From positions 372,001-436,000 of the forward strand of contig NZ_CP038213.1 in the NCBI RefSeq assembly GCF_004526345.1: a stretch of 64,000 nt of DNA, written 5' to 3'. Shown here piece by piece: positions 11,201 through 19,523 of the stretch; the first letter of the stretch is position 1; the number at the start of each line of letters is the position of its first letter. Source of the stretch: Ornithinimicrobium flavum. Lineage in GTDB: Bacteria; Actinomycetota; Actinomycetes; Actinomycetales; Dermatophilaceae. The position numbers and the translations under genes were made by a program. Under the pieces are notes generated by a model. It was not told the DNA's origin and made no database searches. It saw only the letters and a program-made list of their open reading frames with translations.

Positions 11201-12069
11201 GATGTCGATGCTACGCCGCCCTCCCGGTCCTCGGGCCGGACCAGCAGCCGGGTCAGGCGCGGACCGGCGTCGATCGTGACCACGTCGGAGCCGGCCTCCA
11301 CGTCGTGCTCGGCGAAGGCGTCCAGGACGGCCATGACCACGGCGTGCGTGGCCTCCTTGGTCTCCAGCTGACGGGCTCCGGACCAGAAGCGCAGCTCCAG
11401 CTGGACGGTGGCGGTCCCGATCGAGGTGAGGAAGGCTTCCGGGCCGGGGTCGTCCAGGACCTGCGGCAGGGCCCGCATCGCGTCCACCGCCACCCTCGCG
11501 GCCCGGTCCAGGTCCGCGGTGTCGGCGACGTCGACGAGCACCGAGCTGCGGACGTGCTCGAAGCCGGTCTGGACGGTGACGACCTCCGAGTGGAGGGTGC
11601 CGTTCGGCACGAGCACGAGCCGGCCGTCGAAGGTCCGCACCGACGTGCTGGTCAGACCCATGTGGACGACCGTGCCGCGGTGCTCGCCCACGGAGATCTG
11701 GTCACCGACGCGGAACTTGTCACGGGTGAGGATGACGATGCCGGCGAACATATTGCCCAGCACCGTCTGGAAGGCGATGCCGGCGGCGATGGAGACGACC
11801 CCGATCCCGCCCAGCAGGTTGACCGGACGGATGCTCGGGAAGGTCACGGTGACCGCGGCCCCGACCGCCAGCGCCGTGACCAGCCAGGACACGAGGCGGC
11901 CGAAGACCCGGGCCGAGCTCTCGCTGCGCCCCCGCCAGGACAGGGTGCGGGTCACCAGCGCCCGCACGAGCTGCGCCAGGAGGATCCCGACGACGAGGAC
12001 GGTCAGGCCCAGGCCGACCCCCACCAGGGTGACCGGCGGCAGCTCCAGACCCTCGAGCGCGTCGCTCAT
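11197..12069 (-). CDS. MscS-family mechanosensitive channel
   Basis: Small-conductance mechanosensitive channel homologue for osmotic relief. The ATG at 12069 overlaps the upstream DUF2254 stop (ATGA). The 290-residue protein has three to four membrane helices in the N-terminal 110 residues; the pore-lining helix region reads GIAFQTVLGNMFAGIVILTR and is followed by the beta domain (FRVGDQISVGEHRGTV, VPNGTLHSEVV) and a mixed C-terminal domain. It fits MscS/YnaI-type channels. It lies in an operon with DUF2254, arsM and the UvrA paralogue. Confidence 0.9.
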   Translation of the reverse strand: MSDALEGLELPPVTLVGVGLGLTVLVVGILLAQLVRALVTRTLSWRGRSESSARVFGRLVSWLVTALAVGAAVTVTFPSIRPVNLLGGIGVVSIAAGIAFQTVLGNMFAGIVILTRDKFRVGDQISVGEHRGTVVHMGLTSTSVRTFDGRLVLVPNGTLHSEVVTVQTGFEHVRSSVLVDVADTADLDRAARVAVDAMRALPQVLDDPGPEAFLTSIGTATVQLELRFWSGARQLETKEATHAVVMAVLDAFAEHDVEAGSDVVTIDAGPRLTRLLVRPEDREGGVASTS

Positions 12070-13364
12070 CCCTCCCCCACCTCCCCGACCGGCCCGACCT
12101 GTGCGCGGGCGGCGGCCAGCCACCGGCGCAGCCCGGGCCGGTGGTCGGGCAGGGCGACCGTGAGCAGGTCCTCGAGCATCGCCACGACGCGCCGGGGGAC
12201 CTGCAGGGTGTCCTTGCCGTAGTGCAGCGGCTCGGCGAGGGCCAGGTCGACCAGCTGCTCCACGCGCTGCGGCCGGTGGACCAGGCGCACGGTGCCCTCC
12301 CGGGTCACCAGCGCGGGCAGCTCGGCACGGAGCACGACCATGCGGAGGATGCGGTGCAGCTCGTCGAGGACCTGGATCGCGGTGGTCGGGTCGTTGATGC
12401 CGGGGGACAGCGCGCGCTCGGCGATGTCGACGAGCTTGCGCACCCCGAAGGACGGGTCCTGGTGGAAGAAGCGGTCCTTCTCCACGACGACCATGCCGCG
12501 CAGCGGCTTCAGGTCGTCCTCGTCCACCTCCTCGGCCCCGGCCCTGGGCCATACCCTCACCGCCGGTGCCCCCTCGGGCACGAAGTCACCCACCTGCAGC
12601 AGGATCTCGACGACCACGTCCCGCTCGGCCGCCCAGGAGACCAGCCGCCGGTGGTCCACCTCGACCACCGCACCGTGCTCGACGGCCTCCAGCGTCTGGG
12701 CGGTGAGATCCGGCCCTGGCTCCCAGCTGCTCAGTCCCAGCCGGGACCCGGGCGTGTCCGGGTGGGGGAGGTAGCGGTCCACGACGTCCACCGTCGCGTC
12801 ACCGAGGTGGGAGACGATCGAGGAGACCTGGATCGAGTTGGTGATGTGGTGGATGAAGGCCAGGAACATCCCGACGCTGGCCAGCACCAGCAGGAAGCCC
12901 AGCGTGACCGACACCTGGGGCACGAACGACCCGCCCTCACCGGACTCACCCTGCACCGAGCGGAGCACGGTGAGCGCGTAGGTGAAGCTCGCCGCGAAGA
13001 TCCCGAGGGTGACCTGGGTGACGCGGCTGGAGAGGAAGTCGCCCAGGACGCGGGGGCTGTACTGGCTGCTGGCCAGCTGGATGACGACCATGGTGATGGA
13101 GAAGACCAGGCCGGTCACCGAGATCATCGCCCCGGCGATGTTCCCGAGCATGTCGCGGGCCCCGCTCGCGCCGCCGGGGAAGAAGTAGGGCAGCTCGTCG
13201 TCCAGGCCCCGGTCCAGCTCCGGCATGAAGATCCCCGCCAGGGTGGCCAGGACGATGATGACCGTGGGCAGGACCCAGAAGGGGCGCCACAGCCGGTCCC
13301 ACCGGCTGATCGAGCGGGTCTGGGGCAGCGCGCCGAGCTCGTCCTGGTCCTCGGGCTCGCTCAT
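12066..13364 (-). CDS. DUF2254 membrane protein
   Basis: Integral membrane protein of the DUF2254 family, function unknown. The 432-residue protein has four hydrophobic segments in its first half (around FWVLPTVIIVLATLAGIFMP, DMLGNIAGAMISVTGLVFSI, VTLGIFAASFTYALTVL, VSVTLGFLLVLASVGMFLAF), the conserved sequences QLASSQYSPRVLG and ALSPGINDPTTAIQ, and a soluble C-terminal half. I chose ATG 13364, which lies 7 bases after a CAGGAT -10-like hexamer; an in-frame ATG at 13373 is possible. It is the first gene of the operon and is coupled to mscS. Confidence 0.85.
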   Translation of the reverse strand: MSEPEDQDELGALPQTRSISRWDRLWRPFWVLPTVIIVLATLAGIFMPELDRGLDDELPYFFPGGASGARDMLGNIAGAMISVTGLVFSITMVVIQLASSQYSPRVLGDFLSSRVTQVTLGIFAASFTYALTVLRSVQGESGEGGSFVPQVSVTLGFLLVLASVGMFLAFIHHITNSIQVSSIVSHLGDATVDVVDRYLPHPDTPGSRLGLSSWEPGPDLTAQTLEAVEHGAVVEVDHRRLVSWAAERDVVVEILLQVGDFVPEGAPAVRVWPRAGAEEVDEDDLKPLRGMVVVEKDRFFHQDPSFGVRKLVDIAERALSPGINDPTTAIQVLDELHRILRMVVLRAELPALVTREGTVRLVHRPQRVEQLVDLALAEPLHYGKDTLQVPRRVVAMLEDLLTVALPDHRPGLRRWLAAARAQVGPVGEVGEG

Positions 13365-13450
13365 GGGCCCCATCCTGGCGCAGACGGGCGGCGCCGGTCG
13401 GATGGGGTGGAGCCGGGAATAAGTGACGCTTCACCTTGATTGACGTCAGC

Positions 13451-13981
13451 ATGAGGATCGGCATCGTCGTCAGCAGCACCCGCCCCACCCGCATCGGCCC
13501 GAGGGTGGCCGCCTGGGTCGCCGAGCACGCCCCGGAGGGCGTCGAGGCCGAGATCGTGGACCTGGCGGAGCTGGACCTGCCGTTCCTGTCCGACCTCAAC
13601 CACCCGAAGCTGGCCGACTACACCGAGCCCAGCACGATCGCCTGGTCGGAGACGGTCCAGCGCTACGACGCGCTCATCGTCGCCGTCCCGGAGTACAACG
13701 CCAGCTACCCCGCGCCGCTGAAGAACGCCATCGACAGCATCTACGTCGAGTGGGACGGCAAGCCGATCGGGGTCGTGGGCTACGGCTGGGGCGGCGCGGC
13801 CCGTGCCGTCACCGCCCTCGTGCCGGTGCTCGCGCACGTCAAGGCCGTCCCGGTCGTCGGCCCGGGCCTGTCCTTCACGACCCACCTCACCCCGGAGGGC
13901 GAGATGCTCGACGCGGCCCCGGCCGGTGAGCTGGTCGAGCTCTACGCCGCCCTCGAGGCCATGGTGCCCGCCACCGTCTGA
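13451..13981 (+). CDS. NADPH-dependent FMN reductase-like flavoprotein
   Basis: Flavodoxin-fold NAD(P)H:FMN/quinone reductase of 176 residues. The N-terminal phosphate-binding loop VSSTRPTRIGP follows strand one, and PEYNASYPAPLKNAID is the family hallmark contacting the isoalloxazine ring; GWGGAARA follows later. I chose ATG 13451 (MRIGIVV) over an upstream TTG because flavodoxin folds begin directly at strand one. An 8-bp palindrome TGACGTCA (13441-13448) lies just before the start. Confidence 0.88.
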   Translation: MRIGIVVSSTRPTRIGPRVAAWVAEHAPEGVEAEIVDLAELDLPFLSDLNHPKLADYTEPSTIAWSETVQRYDALIVAVPEYNASYPAPLKNAIDSIYVEWDGKPIGVVGYGWGGAARAVTALVPVLAHVKAVPVVGPGLSFTTHLTPEGEMLDAAPAGELVELYAALEAMVPATV

Positions 13982-13993
13982 CCCGCCCCCCGT

Positions 13994-14006
13994 TAGGTTG
14001 AGCGGT
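13994..14006 (+). promoter_or_regulatory. Leaderless -10 promoter
   Basis: TAGGTT (13994-13999) stands 7 bases before ATG 14007 with no ribosome-binding site, so the SRPBCC gene is probably transcribed from its own start codon. Confidence 0.5.
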
Positions 14007-14474
14007 ATGCAGCAGCTCGCCACCCAAGGCTCCCTGGTCGTCGCGGCGACCCCCCAGCAGGTCTACGACGTCGTCAGCGACATCATGAGGACCGGGGAGT
14101 GGTCACCCGTGTGCCGCCGGGCCGAGTGGGTCGACCCGGAGCGCACCGGCGAGGGCGCGCAGTTCCTCGGTCACAACGACGACGGCACCAAGGAGTGGAC
14201 CACCACGTCAACGGTCGTCAGCGCACGGCCGGGCGAGGAATTCGTCTGGGAGGTCGGGGACGGCTTCGTGCGGTGGGGCTACCTGATGGCCCCGGTCGAG
14301 GGCGGCACCCGGCTGACCCACACCTGGGAGGTCCTGCCCCCGCTCCACGGACACTTCGCCCGGAAGTACGGCGAGCAGGCGCAGGAGGTCCTGGCCCACC
14401 GCGCCGAGTCCGCGCACGCGAGCATCCCGCGCACCCTGGAGACCATCAAGGGGATCGTCGAGCGCGAGGCCTGA
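14007..14474 (+). CDS. SRPBCC-family protein (polyketide cyclase/dehydrase-like)
   Basis: Small hydrophobic-ligand-binding START/Bet v1-fold protein of 155 residues; ligand unknown. The family pattern is visible: an opening strand with TPQQVYDVVSDI, the motif GEWSPVCRRAEWVDP, then alternating strands (FVWEVGDGFVRWGYLMAP, TRLTHTWEVLP) and a long C-terminal helix (IPRTLETIKGIVE). It starts at ATG 14007 behind a -10 box. It is convergent with the patatin gene. Confidence 0.82.
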   Translation: MQQLATQGSLVVAATPQQVYDVVSDIMRTGEWSPVCRRAEWVDPERTGEGAQFLGHNDDGTKEWTTTSTVVSARPGEEFVWEVGDGFVRWGYLMAPVEGGTRLTHTWEVLPPLHGHFARKYGEQAQEVLAHRAESAHASIPRTLETIKGIVEREA

Positions 14475-14526
14475 GGCCTGAGGCCGGCGCCCCGCGGGTG
14501 CCCGGTGCCCCGCCGGCCCGCCGTCG

Positions 14527-15437
14527 TCACGCCCCCAGGAACGCCCGGATCGCGGGCAGCTCGCGCCGCGCCTGCGCCAGCCCCGCCTCGTGGCTGGCGC
14601 GCAGCCGGGCGACCGACCGCTCGCCGTTGCCGACCGGCATCCGCTCCGGCACGAAGAGGTAGGCCGACCCCTCCGCTCGAGCTCGAGGAGCTCCCGGCGG
14701 GTGGCGTTGTAGCGCGCCGGGCGCTCCCGCAGGGCCTCCACCACTGTGGGCATGGAGCGCAGCCAGCGCCGGAGCACCAGGTCACCGCGCTGGGGGGTCT
14801 TGACGTAGCCCCGCTCCTGGGTGAGCACGACGAGGAACCTCTCGTAGCTGTCCGCCCGGGCGGCGTCCAGCGCGATCCCGCCGGCCGGTCCCAGCGCGCC
14901 GTCGACGTAGACCTGCCCGTCGATGGTCACCGGTGGCATGACCACCGGCATCGTCGAGGAGGCCCGGACCCGGACCATAAGGTCGCGCAGGGTGGGGACG
15001 TCCTCGCGGCCCCAGTGCACCTGCTCGCCGGTGGTGGCGTTGAACGCCCCGATCCGCAACCGCTGCCGGCCGGCGTGGAAGGTCTCCCAGTCGAAGGGGA
15101 GCGCCTGGCCGGGCAGGGAGGTCTCCTCGTAGATGTATTGCGCGTTGAACAGGCCCTGACCGCGGGCGAAGGTGCGCCAGTCGCCGAACCGGGGGTCCGC
15201 TGCGAAGTCGGTGAAGCTGTGCCGTGCCCGCCACGGGTCGCGCGAGAGGTAGTTGACGGCGTTGCTGGACCCGGCGGAGATCCCGCCCACCCAGTCCAGG
15301 TGCAGCCCGGCCTCCAGCAGCGCCACCACCAGCCCCGAGGTGTAGGAGGCCCGCATGCCCCCGCCCTCGAAGATGAGGGCGGTCCCGGTGACGGTCGGCT
15401 CCAGGGCCTCCGGGTGTTCCAGGGCCTCCGGGGTCAC
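14527..15437 (-). CDS. Patatin-like phospholipase (frameshifted near its 3' end)
   Basis: Predicted Ser-Asp-dyad lipid acyl hydrolase. It shows the oxyanion Gly-rich loop FEGGGMRASYTSG (about 23-35), the nucleophile elbow GISAG with Ser54, and the Asp motif DGALGPAGG. Around 14670-14682 the frame changes: the conserved C-terminus (AYLFVPERMPVGN and a terminal helical segment) continues in another frame to the TGA at 14527-14529. One missing base restores a roughly 303-residue protein. I chose GTG 15437 because it overlaps the upstream lipoprotein stop (GTGA); GTG 15446 is also possible. The break may be a sequence error, since the C-terminus is still conserved. Confidence 0.8.
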
Positions 15438-16060
15438 GGCACCCACAACTCCTCGAGCCGGGTGACCTCACCGCCCTCGACCGTCAGCCAGACGTTGAAG
15501 TACACGTCGCCGGCGGCCAGGGCCTCGCCCCACTCCGCGACCGTGAGCTCCTGCGTGTCGGCCGGGTCACCGGTGGGGTGGTGCAGGGCCGTGGCGTCGG
15601 CGTCCCAGGCCACCTCGCGCAACGCCGGGTTCTGGTCCCGGACGTAGTAGTCGTTGGGGACCTCGAGCGCGTCCAGGCCGTCCTCCTCCGCGGCCTGGTA
15701 GGCCTCTTCGCCGACGAACCAGCACATGAGGTTGAAGTCCAGGGTCCCGTCGTCGACCTCCTCGACCTGGCCGTACCACCGGCCGTCGGGAAGGTCCTCC
15801 GACCCGGGGGCGCACCCGGAACCCTCGGGGACGGCCGCGTCGGGGTTGGAGGTGGGGGCGACGGTCGCGTCGGTGCCCGCCCCGGTCGCGTTGACCGTCT
15901 CGGTCGCGGTGACCGTGGCGGTCGTCCCGGCGGGGCTCGTCGCGGTGAGCGCGACGGTCGGCTCGTCCTCCCCGTCCGGACCGGCGCACCCGGCGAGCAG
16001 CACCGCACCCAGGGCGAGGAGGGGGAGCGGGGGGCGGGAGCGGGGCCGGCGGGACGTCAT
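15434..16060 (-). CDS. Putative lipoprotein
   Basis: Secreted lipid-anchored protein of 208 residues. The start ATG 16060 follows GAGGT; the signal peptide has an Arg-rich n-region and ends in the lipobox LLAGC with Cys25. Next comes a Thr/Ala/Val-rich low-complexity stalk (about 35-75) and then a folded domain with one later Cys pair candidate (GSGCAPGS and NLMCWF). I do not recognise the domain. Its stop overlaps the patatin start, so the two may be co-expressed at the cell envelope. Confidence 0.75.
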   Translation of the reverse strand: MTSRRPRSRPPLPLLALGAVLLAGCAGPDGEDEPTVALTATSPAGTTATVTATETVNATGAGTDATVAPTSNPDAAVPEGSGCAPGSEDLPDGRWYGQVEEVDDGTLDFNLMCWFVGEEAYQAAEEDGLDALEVPNDYYVRDQNPALREVAWDADATALHHPTGDPADTQELTVAEWGEALAAGDVYFNVWLTVEGGEVTRLEELWVP

Positions 16061-16149
16061 ACCTCGAGGAAACCACACCCGCCGACGGTGCTCCCACCGC
16101 GAGCGGGGCCCGGTGCCGGACCGGCGTCGGCGGGCGCGAGACTGGGGGT

Positions 16150-16923
16150 ATGACGTCCCCCTCCCCCGTCGAGGTGCCCCAGCCCGTGCTCGACCTGGCC
16201 AGGTCCGCCCGACGGGTCTGCGTCCTCACCGGGGCCGGCATGTCCGCGGAGTCCGGCATCCCCACCTTCCGCGACGTCCAGGTCGGGCTGTGGGAGCGCT
16301 TCGACCCCATGGAGCTGGCCACGCCCACGGCGTGGGAGGACGACCCGGAGCAGGTGTGGGCGTGGTACGCGTGGCGGGCCACCCTGGTGCGGCGGTCGCA
16401 GCCCAACGCGGGTCACCTCGCCGTGGGGGAGTGGCAGCGGCGGCAGGGCGTGCGGCTCGACGTCGTCACGCAGAACGTCGACGACCTGCACGAACGGGGC
16501 GGTGCGCACGTCCTGGCCCACCTGCACGGTGACCTCTTCGCGCTCCGCTGCAGCCGGTGCGGGGCGTCCAGCGGGGCTGCCTACCCCGAGCTGGAGGAGC
16601 CGGTCGCGGCGCTGGAGCCGCCGCCCTGCGACCGGTGCGGCGAGCCGGTGCGCCCGGGGGTGGTCTGGTTCGGCGAGGCGCTGCCGCAGGAGGCCTTCCT
16701 CGCCGGGGTCGAGGCGGCCCAGGAGGCTGACCTCGTGCTGGTCGTGGGGACCTCCGGGCTGGTCCATCCCGCGGCCACCGTGCCGCACCTCGCCGGGGCC
16801 CGCGGCGTGCCGGTCGTCGAGGTCAACCCCCGCGAGACCGAGGTGACCGAGGCGGCCGACCACGTCTGGCGTACGACGGCGGCCACCGCGCTCCCGGCGC
16901 TGGTGGCACTCTTGGACACGTGA
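16150..16923 (+). CDS. cobB: NAD-dependent protein deacylase (sirtuin, SIR2 family)
   Basis: Removes acyl groups from lysines using NAD. The 257-residue protein has the NAD loop GAGMSAESGIPTFRD, the TQNVDDLHERGG motif, catalytic His in HLHGDLF, four zinc cysteines (CSRC and CDRC) and GTSGLVHPA. The WAWYAWR segment carries the Tyr-x-x-Arg pair that marks SIRT5-like desuccinylase/demalonylase members, so longer acyl groups are likely substrates (inference from family). It starts at ATG 16150 after a weak GAGACT -10 sequence. Its stop overlaps the next gene (GTGA). Confidence 0.9.
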   Translation: MTSPSPVEVPQPVLDLARSARRVCVLTGAGMSAESGIPTFRDVQVGLWERFDPMELATPTAWEDDPEQVWAWYAWRATLVRRSQPNAGHLAVGEWQRRQGVRLDVVTQNVDDLHERGGAHVLAHLHGDLFALRCSRCGASSGAAYPELEEPVAALEPPPCDRCGEPVRPGVVWFGEALPQEAFLAGVEAAQEADLVLVVGTSGLVHPAATVPHLAGARGVPVVEVNPRETEVTEAADHVWRTTAATALPALVALLDT

Positions 16924-17927
16924 GCACGACCCCCCGCGCGGCGCCCGTTCCCGAGCCTCCGACCTGGGCCGACGTCCAGGCTGCGGCGGACCTCCTGGAC
17001 GGCGTCGCCCACCGCACCCCCGTCGTGACCTCCCGGCGGCTGGACGAGCTGGCCGGGTGCCAGGTCTTCCTCAAGGCGGAGCACCTGCAGCGGGTGGGCG
17101 CCTTCAAGTTCCGCGGGGCCTACACCGCCCTGTCGCGGCTCGCCGGGACCCGGCGCGAGGCGGGCGTCGTCGCCTACTCCTCGGGCAACCACGCCCAGGC
17201 CGTCGCGCTCGCAGCCCGGGAGCTCGGCATACCCGCCACCATCGTCATGCCCCACGACGCCCCGGCGGCCAAGGTCGCCGCCACGCAGGGCTACGGCGCC
17301 GCCGTCGTCCGCTACGACCGCTACCGCGAGGACCGCGAGGAGATCGGCCGCCGGATCGCCCAGGAGTCCGGGGCCACGGTGGTGCCGCCCTACGACCACC
17401 CCGACGTCATCGCCGGCCAGGGCACGGCGGTCAAGGAGCTGCTCGAGGAGGTGCCGGACCTCGACGCGGTCGTCACCCCGCTCGGCGGGGGCGGGCTGCT
17501 CGCCGGCTCGCTGCTCTCGGTCGCGGCACTGGCGCCCGAGGCAGAGGTGTGGGGTGTCGAGCCGGAGGCCGGCGACGACGCCCGTCGGTCGATCGCCGCC
17601 GGCCAGATCGTCCGGATCGAGACGCCCCGGACCATCGCCGACGGGGCCCAGACGCTCGCCCTCGGCGAGCTCACCTTCCCGATCATCCGGGACCGGGTGA
17701 CCGGGGTCGTCACCGCGTCGGACGACCAGCTGGTCGGGGCGATGCGGGTGATGGCCACCACGCTGAAGCAGGTCGTCGAGCCCACCGGGGTGCTCGGGCT
17801 GGCCGCCGTGCTCGCCGGCGCCGTCCCGTGCACGCCGGGCGGGCGCGTGGGGGTCGTGCTCAGCGGCGGCAACGTCGACCTGGAGCGGTTCGCCACCCTC
17901 GTGGCCCGGCAGGAGGGGTTCGCATGA
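16920..17927 (+). CDS. PLP-dependent threonine/serine ammonia-lyase family protein
   Basis: Fold-type II PLP enzyme of 335 residues, close in pattern to threonine dehydratase, serine racemase and threo-3-hydroxyaspartate ammonia-lyase. The PLP lysine is Lys63 in FKFRGAY; the substrate loop SSGNHAQA and the phosphate-binding glycines GGGGLLAG are intact, as is the C-terminal LSGGNVD. There is no ACT regulatory domain, so it is the catabolic, not the biosynthetic IlvA, type. It is coupled to the sirtuin upstream (GTGA) and to an amino acid transporter downstream (ATGA), suggesting uptake and deamination of a hydroxy-amino acid. Confidence 0.88.
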   Translation: MSTTPRAAPVPEPPTWADVQAAADLLDGVAHRTPVVTSRRLDELAGCQVFLKAEHLQRVGAFKFRGAYTALSRLAGTRREAGVVAYSSGNHAQAVALAARELGIPATIVMPHDAPAAKVAATQGYGAAVVRYDRYREDREEIGRRIAQESGATVVPPYDHPDVIAGQGTAVKELLEEVPDLDAVVTPLGGGGLLAGSLLSVAALAPEAEVWGVEPEAGDDARRSIAAGQIVRIETPRTIADGAQTLALGELTFPIIRDRVTGVVTASDDQLVGAMRVMATTLKQVVEPTGVLGLAAVLAGAVPCTPGGRVGVVLSGGNVDLERFATLVARQEGFA

Positions 17928-19374
17928 CCCAGCAGGTCCGCTCCCGGCAGGTGCCGCCCCCAGGTGGGTCGCAGGAGCCTCGCCTCGGTGTCTTCATGCT
18001 CACCGCCCTGGTGGTGGGCTCGATGGTGGGGGCGGGGATCTTCTCGATCCCCCAGAACATGGCGGCCGGCCCCGCGGCGCCGGGGGCCCTGCTCATCGGT
18101 TGGCTCGTCACCGGGGTGGGCATGCTCGCGCTGGCGCTCACCTTCCAGTTCCTGGGCCGGTATGCCGAGGACCCCGAGGGCGGTCTGCACGGCTACGCCC
18201 GGGACGGCTTCGGGCCGCTGCCCGGGTTCCTGGCCGCCTGGGGCTACTGGATCAGCGCCTGGCTGGGCAACCTGGCCTACCTGGTGCTCATCTTCTCCAC
18301 GGTCGGGCTTTTCTTCCCCGTCTTCGGGGACGGCACGAACTGGCCGGCGATCGCCGCGGGCTCCGTCCTGCTGTGGCTCTACACCTTCCTGCTGCTCCGC
18401 GGCGTGCGGGAGGCCGGCGGGGTCAACACGGTCGTCACGGCGGCCAAGCTCATCCCGCTGCTCATCTTCGTGGTGCTCGCCGCGGTCCACTTCGACCCGG
18501 CGGTCTTCACCGCCGACCTGTGGGGGCAGCAGGAGGGCTCGGGCCGGTCTTCGACCAGGTGCGGGCCATGATGCTCGTCACCGTCTGGGCCTTCCTCGGC
18601 ATCGAGGGAGCGGCCGTCTACGCGCGGCGGGCGCGAAAGCCCGGTGACATGGGCAAGGCGACCGTCGGCGGCTTCCTGCTCGTCATCACCATGCTCATCG
18701 CGGTCAACCTGCTCTCCGCCGGCATCCTGACGCGGCCGGAGCTGGCCGAGCTGCAGGACCCCTCCCTCGCCGGGATCCTCGAGGCGGCGGTGGGCCGGTG
18801 GGGTGCGCTGCTCATCTCCGTCGGGCTGCTCGTGTCGGTCGGGGGCGCGTTCCTCGCCTGGCTGCTGCTGTGCGCGGAGATCCTCTCGGCCACCTCCAGG
18901 GCGGGCGCCATGCCCCGCGTCCTCGGCGACGAGCCGCGCCCCGGGGTGCCGCGGACCGCGATCCTGCTCACCACCGTCGTGCTGCAGGTCGCTCTCGTCT
19001 GGGCCCACTTCCGAGGGTCCTCTTACTACGACGTCATCCTCATGGCGGGCTCGACGATGCTGGTGCCCTACCTGCTCGCCGCGGCCTACGCACTGCGGCT
19101 CGCGCTCCGGGGGCGGGGCAACAGGGCGCTCGCGGTGTCCGCGACGCTCATCGCCACCGTCTACGCCGTCTGGCTCATCTACGCCGGCGGGCTGGAGTAC
19201 CTGCTCATGACGGCCCTCTTCTACGTCGTCGGGCTGGCGGTCCACGCCTGGAGCCGCCGCGAGCAGGGCCGCCCCGTCTTCGCCGGCCCGGTCGAGTGGG
19301 GGCTGCTGGCCCTGCTCGTCGTCACCGCCGGGGTCGCGCTCCAGGGGATGACGTCCGGGTGGCTGTCGGTGTGA
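17924..19374 (+). CDS. APC-superfamily amino acid transporter (frameshifted)
   Basis: Twelve-helix basic amino acid/polyamine antiporter-type permease. The ATG overlaps the lyase stop (ATGA). The first about 206 residues (with VGSMVGAGIFSIPQNMAAG, the APC substrate loop in helix 1) lie in one frame; at about 18541, in GGGCTCGGGCCGGTC, the reading frame changes by minus one and the rest (FDQVRAMMLVTVWAFLGIEG onward) continues in another frame to 19374. A single missing C restores a protein of about 483 residues. Downstream codon use and helices are intact, so a sequencing deletion is more likely than a decayed gene. Confidence 0.85.
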
Positions 19375-19402
19375 GCAGGGCGGCCGCCGCAGGGCCGTCG
19401 GC

Positions 19403-19446
19403 GGTATAACAGGTATAACAGTCTCGACAGGTATAACAGGTATAAC
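19403..19446. repeat. Nine-bp direct repeat array in the ATPase promoter
   Basis: GGTATAAC occurs at 19403, 19412, 19430 and 19439. The spacing is exactly 9, 18 and 9 bases, so this is five 9-bp units with a diverged middle unit (GTCTCGACA, 19421-19429). This AT-rich block sits in GC-rich sequence about 80-120 bases upstream of the ATPase start. Each unit also contains a TATAAC -10-like hexamer. Inference: an operator/promoter array, perhaps for autoregulation. Confidence 0.8.
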
Positions 19447-19523
19447 GCCGACTGGCAGTGGAGTGACTCCTGCCAGGCCGGTGCGCCTGCACCACCCCGT
19501 CCGACCGCACGAGAGGAGTGCGC

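Noticed and set aside
13441..13448. TGACGTCA palindrome as an operator for the flavin reductase gene
   Set aside because: A single 8-bp palindrome with no second copy in the neighbourhood is not enough to support a regulator site.
18535..18550. Programmed minus-one frameshift in the APC transporter
   Set aside because: No slippery heptamer or downstream structure typical of recoding; several other genes here lost one base in the same way, so sequence error is simpler.
19403..19446. Iterons of a replication origin
   Set aside because: Only 44 bp, no DnaA-box-like words, no replication initiator nearby; promoter/operator role fits the position better.
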